A stretch of DNA of 64,000 bases from DATARH01 sp963847345. Lineage in GTDB: Bacteria; Pseudomonadota; Alphaproteobacteria; ATCC43930; CGMCC-115725. Below the pieces are notes generated by a model. It did no database searches and was not told the origin of the DNA. It saw nothing but the letters and a program-made list of their open reading frames with translations. This document shows positions 61,065-64,000 of this stretch, one piece after another (within the stretch, counting starts at the first letter, position 1; every line of letters begins with the position of its first letter). Position numbers and translations under genes: made by a program. The stretch lies in assembly GCA_963847345.1 (NCBI GenBank), contig CAWJZU010000015.1:186001-250000 (forward strand), written 5' to 3'.

Positions 61065-61082
61065 GCGGGGCAGAGAACGGGC

Positions 61083-61809
61083 ATGGCTTATACGACGCGG
61101 CGCGAAGGGCGCCCGCTTGGCGAAATCGAGACCTGGATTTTCGATCTCGACAATACGCTCTACCCGGCCTCGTGCCGCCTGTTCGACCAGGTCCAGCAGC
61201 GGATGAACGAATACATCTGCACCCGTTTCGAGCTGTCACCCGATGAGGCAGCCGAGCGGCGCCGCACCTATTTCCGCGAGCACGGCACGACATTGCGCGG
61301 GTTGATGACGGAAGACGGCATCGATCCGCACGATTTTCTCGCCTTCGTGCACGAAATCGATCTGTCATGCGTGCCGCCCGATCCGGCGCTCGCCGCGGCG
61401 ATCGGCGAGCTGCGCGGGCACAAAATCATCCACACCAACGGCTCGGTGCGGCATGCCGAGCGGCTGCTCGAACATCTCGGCCTCGCCGCGTCGTTCAGCG
61501 GTATCATCGACATCGCGGCGGCCGAGTTCGATCCGAAACCGTCGCTCGCCGGCTACCGGCTGCTGCTGCGGCGCCACGCCGTTGATCCGCGTTCGCGCCC
61601 TGATGGTCGAGGACATCGCGCGCAACCTCGCGCCGGCCGCCGAACTCGGCATGACGACCGCCTGGATGCGCAACGGGCTCGACTGGGCCTCGGCCGAATC
61701 CGACGCCGATTACATCCACCACATCATTGACGATCTGGCCGGCTTTCTAGCCGCCGCGGCGCGGCTGCAAGCCGATGCGCAACCCAAGCCGGGATCGCCC
61801 AAGCGGTGA
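61083..61809 (+). pseudogene. Pyrimidine 5'-nucleotidase/HAD hydrolase, one frameshift
   Basis: A HAD-superfamily hydrolase of the YjjG/SDT1 type. TWIFDLDNTLYPASCRLFDQ carries the nucleophile Asp, YFREHGTTLRGLMTEDGIDP is the cap, HKIIHTNGSVRHAERLLEHL holds the Thr, and FDPKPSLAGYRLLLRRHAVD the Lys. Near 61588-61597 the frame shifts by one base. The rest follows in the next frame as ALMVEDIARNLAPAAELGMT, with the motif IV Glu-Asp, and ends QADAQPKPGSPKR. The break separates motif IV from the others. It sits after argB as in many alphaproteobacteria. It would hydrolyse nucleoside monophosphates. Confidence 0.85.
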
Positions 61810-61814
61810 TCACA

Positions 61815-62096
61815 ATGAGCGTCGCTGCGACAATCCGCGAAAAGCTCACGGATCGCCTCGCGCCGATTCGGCTCGAGATCGTCGACGAATCGCACCGCCA
61901 CGCCGGGCACGCCGGAGCCCGACCCGAAGGCGAAACGCATTTTGCGGTAACGATCGTGTCCGCCGCATTTGATGGGATGGGCCGGGTAGCGCGGCAGCGT
62001 CTCGTCTACCAGATCCTGGCTGACGAATTGGCAACCCGCGTACATGCGCTGTCGCTGACGACGCTCGCTCCGGGCGAGGCCGGTCCCCAGTCCTGA
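61815..62096 (+). CDS. bolA: BolA family protein
   Basis: A 93-residue BolA/YrbA protein. LTDRLAPIRLEIVDESHRHA then GHAGARPEGETHFAVTIVSA contains the conserved DESHRHAGH segment and the FxV-IVS strand. RQRLVYQILADELATRVHAL is the C-terminal helix. BolA proteins bind the monothiol glutaredoxin [2Fe-2S] complex and affect iron homeostasis and cell shape. The ATG at 61815 is used; a GTG nine bases upstream overlaps the HAD stop and could also start. Intact. Confidence 0.93.
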   Translation: MSVAATIREKLTDRLAPIRLEIVDESHRHAGHAGARPEGETHFAVTIVSAAFDGMGRVARQRLVYQILADELATRVHALSLTTLAPGEAGPQS

Positions 62097-62167
62097 CCGT
62101 TTCGCGTCAACTTGGCTGCCGCAGCAACCCGGCCCTCCGCGCCTAGCGACGCCGAACCCACTCGCCG

Positions 62168-63309
62168 TTACGCACTCATCAGCCGGGCGATGCGCTCGCG
62201 ATGCCAGCTCGCGTCGCCTAGCGCGATCTCGTCGGCCTTAGCGCGCTTCAAGTACAGATGGAGGTCGTGTTCCCAGGTCATGCCGATGCCGCCGTGCAGC
62301 TGGATACCGGAGGCGCACACCCGTCGCCCGGCGTCGGACGCCGCCGCCTTGGCCATCGATACCGCCATCACCGAATTCGGGGTCGCCCTCGTCCACCGCC
62401 CAGGCCGCGTAGTAGGTCAGCGACTTCGCGTTCTCGATATCGACCAGCATGTCGGCGCATTTGTGCTTGACGCCCTGGTAGCTGCCGATCGGCTTGCCGA
62501 ACGCGACCCGCAGCTTCGCGTATTCGACCGTAATGTCGAGCACCCGCTGCGCCGCGCCGCACATCTCGGCCGACAGCGCTACGGCGGCGCGATCGACAAC
62601 GCGCGACAGCGGCGCCCAGCCCTCGATGCAATTCGCCGAGCAGCGCGTCGGCCGGGACCCGGACATTGTCGAGCCGCACCTCGCACAGCTTGCGCGTCTC
62701 ATCGACCGACGGCAGCAGCTTGACCCCGAGCCCGGCGGTGTCCTTCGGCACGAGGAAGAGGCTGATCCCGTCCTCCATCGTGCTGCCGTCGCGCGTGCGG
62801 GCCGCGACGACGACCACATCGGCCAGGTGGGCGTCGGGAACAAACATTTTGACGCCGGACAGCGTAAATCCGCCGCCCGCCTCGCGCGCGTCGGCGGTGA
62901 TCCCGAAGGCGTCCCAGCGCGCATTCGGCTCGGTCCAGGCAAGCGTCGCCTTCGCTTCGCCGGCCGCGATCCGCGGTAGCCACGCAGCGCGCTGCGCCGC
63001 CGAGCCTGCCTCGGCGATCGCCGCGCCACCGAGCAGCACGGTCGCCGGATAAGGGCCGGGCATAACGGCGCGGCCGATCTCCTCCATCAGCACGACGAGA
63101 TCGGTGAGGCCGAGCCCGCTGCCGCCGTCGGCTTCCGAAAAGGCGATCCCGAGCCAGCCGTTCTCGGCCAGATGGCGCCAGAATTCCGGCGTAACGGCCG
63201 CCTCGGTGGCCATCATGTCGCGCACGAACCGGGTCGTGCAGTTGTCGTCGAGAAACTTGCGCGCGGTATCGCGCAGCAGTTCCTGCTCTTCGCTGAAGCC
63301 GATATCCAT
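62168..63309 (-). pseudogene. Acyl-CoA dehydrogenase, two frameshifts
   Basis: An FAD-dependent acyl-CoA dehydrogenase. The first frame is intact for about 226 residues (MDIGFSEEQELLRDTARKFL, LAENGWLGIAFSEADGGSGL, ATLAWTEPNARWDAFGITAD, DNVRVPADALLGE). Near 62630 it shifts to CIEGWAPLSRVVDRAAVALS then RVAFGKPIGSYQGVKHKCAD. Near 62375 a second shift leads to AVSMAKAAASDAGRRVCASG then IQLHGGIGMTWEHDLHLYLK and the end. The IQLHGGIG block is typical. The catalytic Glu and FAD contacts are all encoded, but in three frames. It follows the TauD-like gene by 117 bp on the same strand. Confidence 0.87.
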
Positions 63310-63426
63310 TGCCGCGCTGCCTCCGCCGGAACGCCGTCGTTCCGCCCACGAGCGGGCCGAAGACCCGCGTCCGGCATTCGATCCGGAACGCGGAGGCTAT
63401 GCGCAACCGCCGACCGGCGGGCAAGC

Positions 63427-64000
63427 TCAGAACGGGCACCGTTCCCGCCACGGTGCTGCGATGCATGACGCGGCGGTGTAGCCGCAGTCCTTCGCCGAGC
63501 ACGAGCCGGTGCAGCAGGCACCGGTTGTCCCACATGACGAGATCGCCGGGCCGCCAGCGATGCTCATAGACGAATTCCGGCCGGGTCGCGTGCTCCACAA
63601 GCTCGGCGAGCAGCGCGGCGCCGTCGGTTGGCGCCATTCCGGCAATGTGCGTCGCGTGGTTGCCGATATAGAGCGCCTTGCGGCCGGTCTCCGGGTGGGT
63701 GCGCACCAGCGGGTGATCGACTTCCGGCAATCGCGGGTCGAAGGCCGGGCGGAACACGACCCGCAATCCGGCGAGGCGCTGCTTTGCGTCATCGGGCAGC
63801 GCGGCGTAGGCCAGCGCCGCGTTGGCAAACTCGGTATCGCCGCCGCGCCCCGCTCCCTCGGGCGGCACCTCGACCGCGTATAGCAGCGTCAGCGATGGCG
63901 GCGCCGGGCGGTACGGCTTGTCGGTGTGCCAGTGATAATTGGCGGCCGGCGAGAACCGGATCGTCGGCGCGCCGTCGGCATCGACATTCGACATCACGTG
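63427..64000 (-). CDS. TauD/TfdA-family 2OG-Fe(II) dioxygenase (partial, 5' end outside window)
   Basis: The 3' part of a TauD/TfdA-type dioxygenase. NYHWHTDKPYRPAPPSLTLL holds the HxD iron ligands; VPPEGAGRGGDTEFANAALA is typical. ALYIGNHATHIAGMAPTD and RPGDLVMWDNRCLLHRLVLG precede the distal HRRVMHR (third ligand and 2OG-binding Arg). After MHRSTVAG the frame runs on; a one- to two-base shift near 63437 gives the natural short ending RCPF and TGA at 63427, so a small frameshift is likely. The start is outside the window. Such enzymes cleave sulfonates or aryloxyalkanoates. Confidence 0.8.

Noticed and set aside
1..64000. CRISPR arrays, tRNA/rRNA genes, prophage or intact insertion sequences
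   Set aside because: No regularly spaced direct repeats, cloverleaf patterns, transposase motifs or phage structural genes were recognised; a tRNA scan would be needed to exclude tRNAs fully.

Overview
The window reads as a chromosomal segment of a high-GC alphaproteobacterium, probably close to Rhodospirillales. The evidence is gene order: rpmH-rnpA-yidD-yidC-engB-argB, dgt-argS-SPOR protein-nagZ-M50 protease-scpA-scpB, a Caulobacter-type cpa/tad pilus operon, an Irr/PerR-like iron/peroxide box, and many acyl-CoA and luciferase-like (LLM) oxidoreductase genes. No tRNA, rRNA, CRISPR array, prophage or intact insertion sequence was recognised.

Layout. 1-5.6 kb: end of cpaD, then cpaE, cpaF, tadB and tadC (Flp pilus assembly); TadC carries an unusual C-terminal extension of about 150 residues. 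5.6-12.1 kb: accessory enzymes (FMN monooxygenase, MBL hydrolase, enoyl-CoA hydratase, 2OG oxygenase, O-methyltransferase, cupin), several frameshifted. 12.1-19.1 kb: the housekeeping block dgt to scpB, with translationally coupled overlaps. 19.2-25.0 kb: F420/FMN oxidoreductase, SMP-30 protein, CinA, phosphoesterase, ClC antiporter, with two REP-like palindromic elements. 25.1-34.7 kb: quinone oxidoreductase, a patatin without its catalytic dyad, cytochromes c, GST, acyl-CoA dehydrogenase, a higB remnant, DUF924, a cysteine-free racemase-like protein and a Cache receptor without an output domain. 35-40 kb: heavily frameshifted threonine aldolase, CoA transferase and acyl-CoA ligase. 40.2-43.8 kb: glnS, psiE-like gene, HD protein, secreted protein. 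43.9-45.7 kb: a metal-handling neighbourhood (Fur-family regulator, Cys-rich and His-rich small proteins, a Fur-type operator, an internally deleted peroxiredoxin). 45.9-51.0 kb: methyltransferase, RraA-like, DUF2189, TPR, AhpD-like and VOC proteins. 51.0-54.7 kb: gpsA, clpS, clpA. 54.8-56.7 kb: HpnL-like membrane protein and a ferritin-like diiron protein. 56.8-62.1 kb: rpmH to argB, then a HAD hydrolase and bolA. 62.2-64 kb: frameshifted acyl-CoA dehydrogenase and a TauD-type dioxygenase cut by the window end.

The most striking global feature is about fifteen single-base frameshifts in eleven genes, nearly all accessory catabolic enzymes, while the long core genes (cpaF, argS, cinA, glnS, clpA, yidC) are intact. 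This could be real gene decay or long-read assembly error; read mapping would decide. The best local signals are a 30-bp perfect palindrome abutting the rnpA start, a strong rpmH promoter whose -10 box sits in an inverted repeat, an in-frame EngB-ArgB join with a CTG start, the Fur-box/redoxin remnant beside a Fur-family gene, and the TadC extension.
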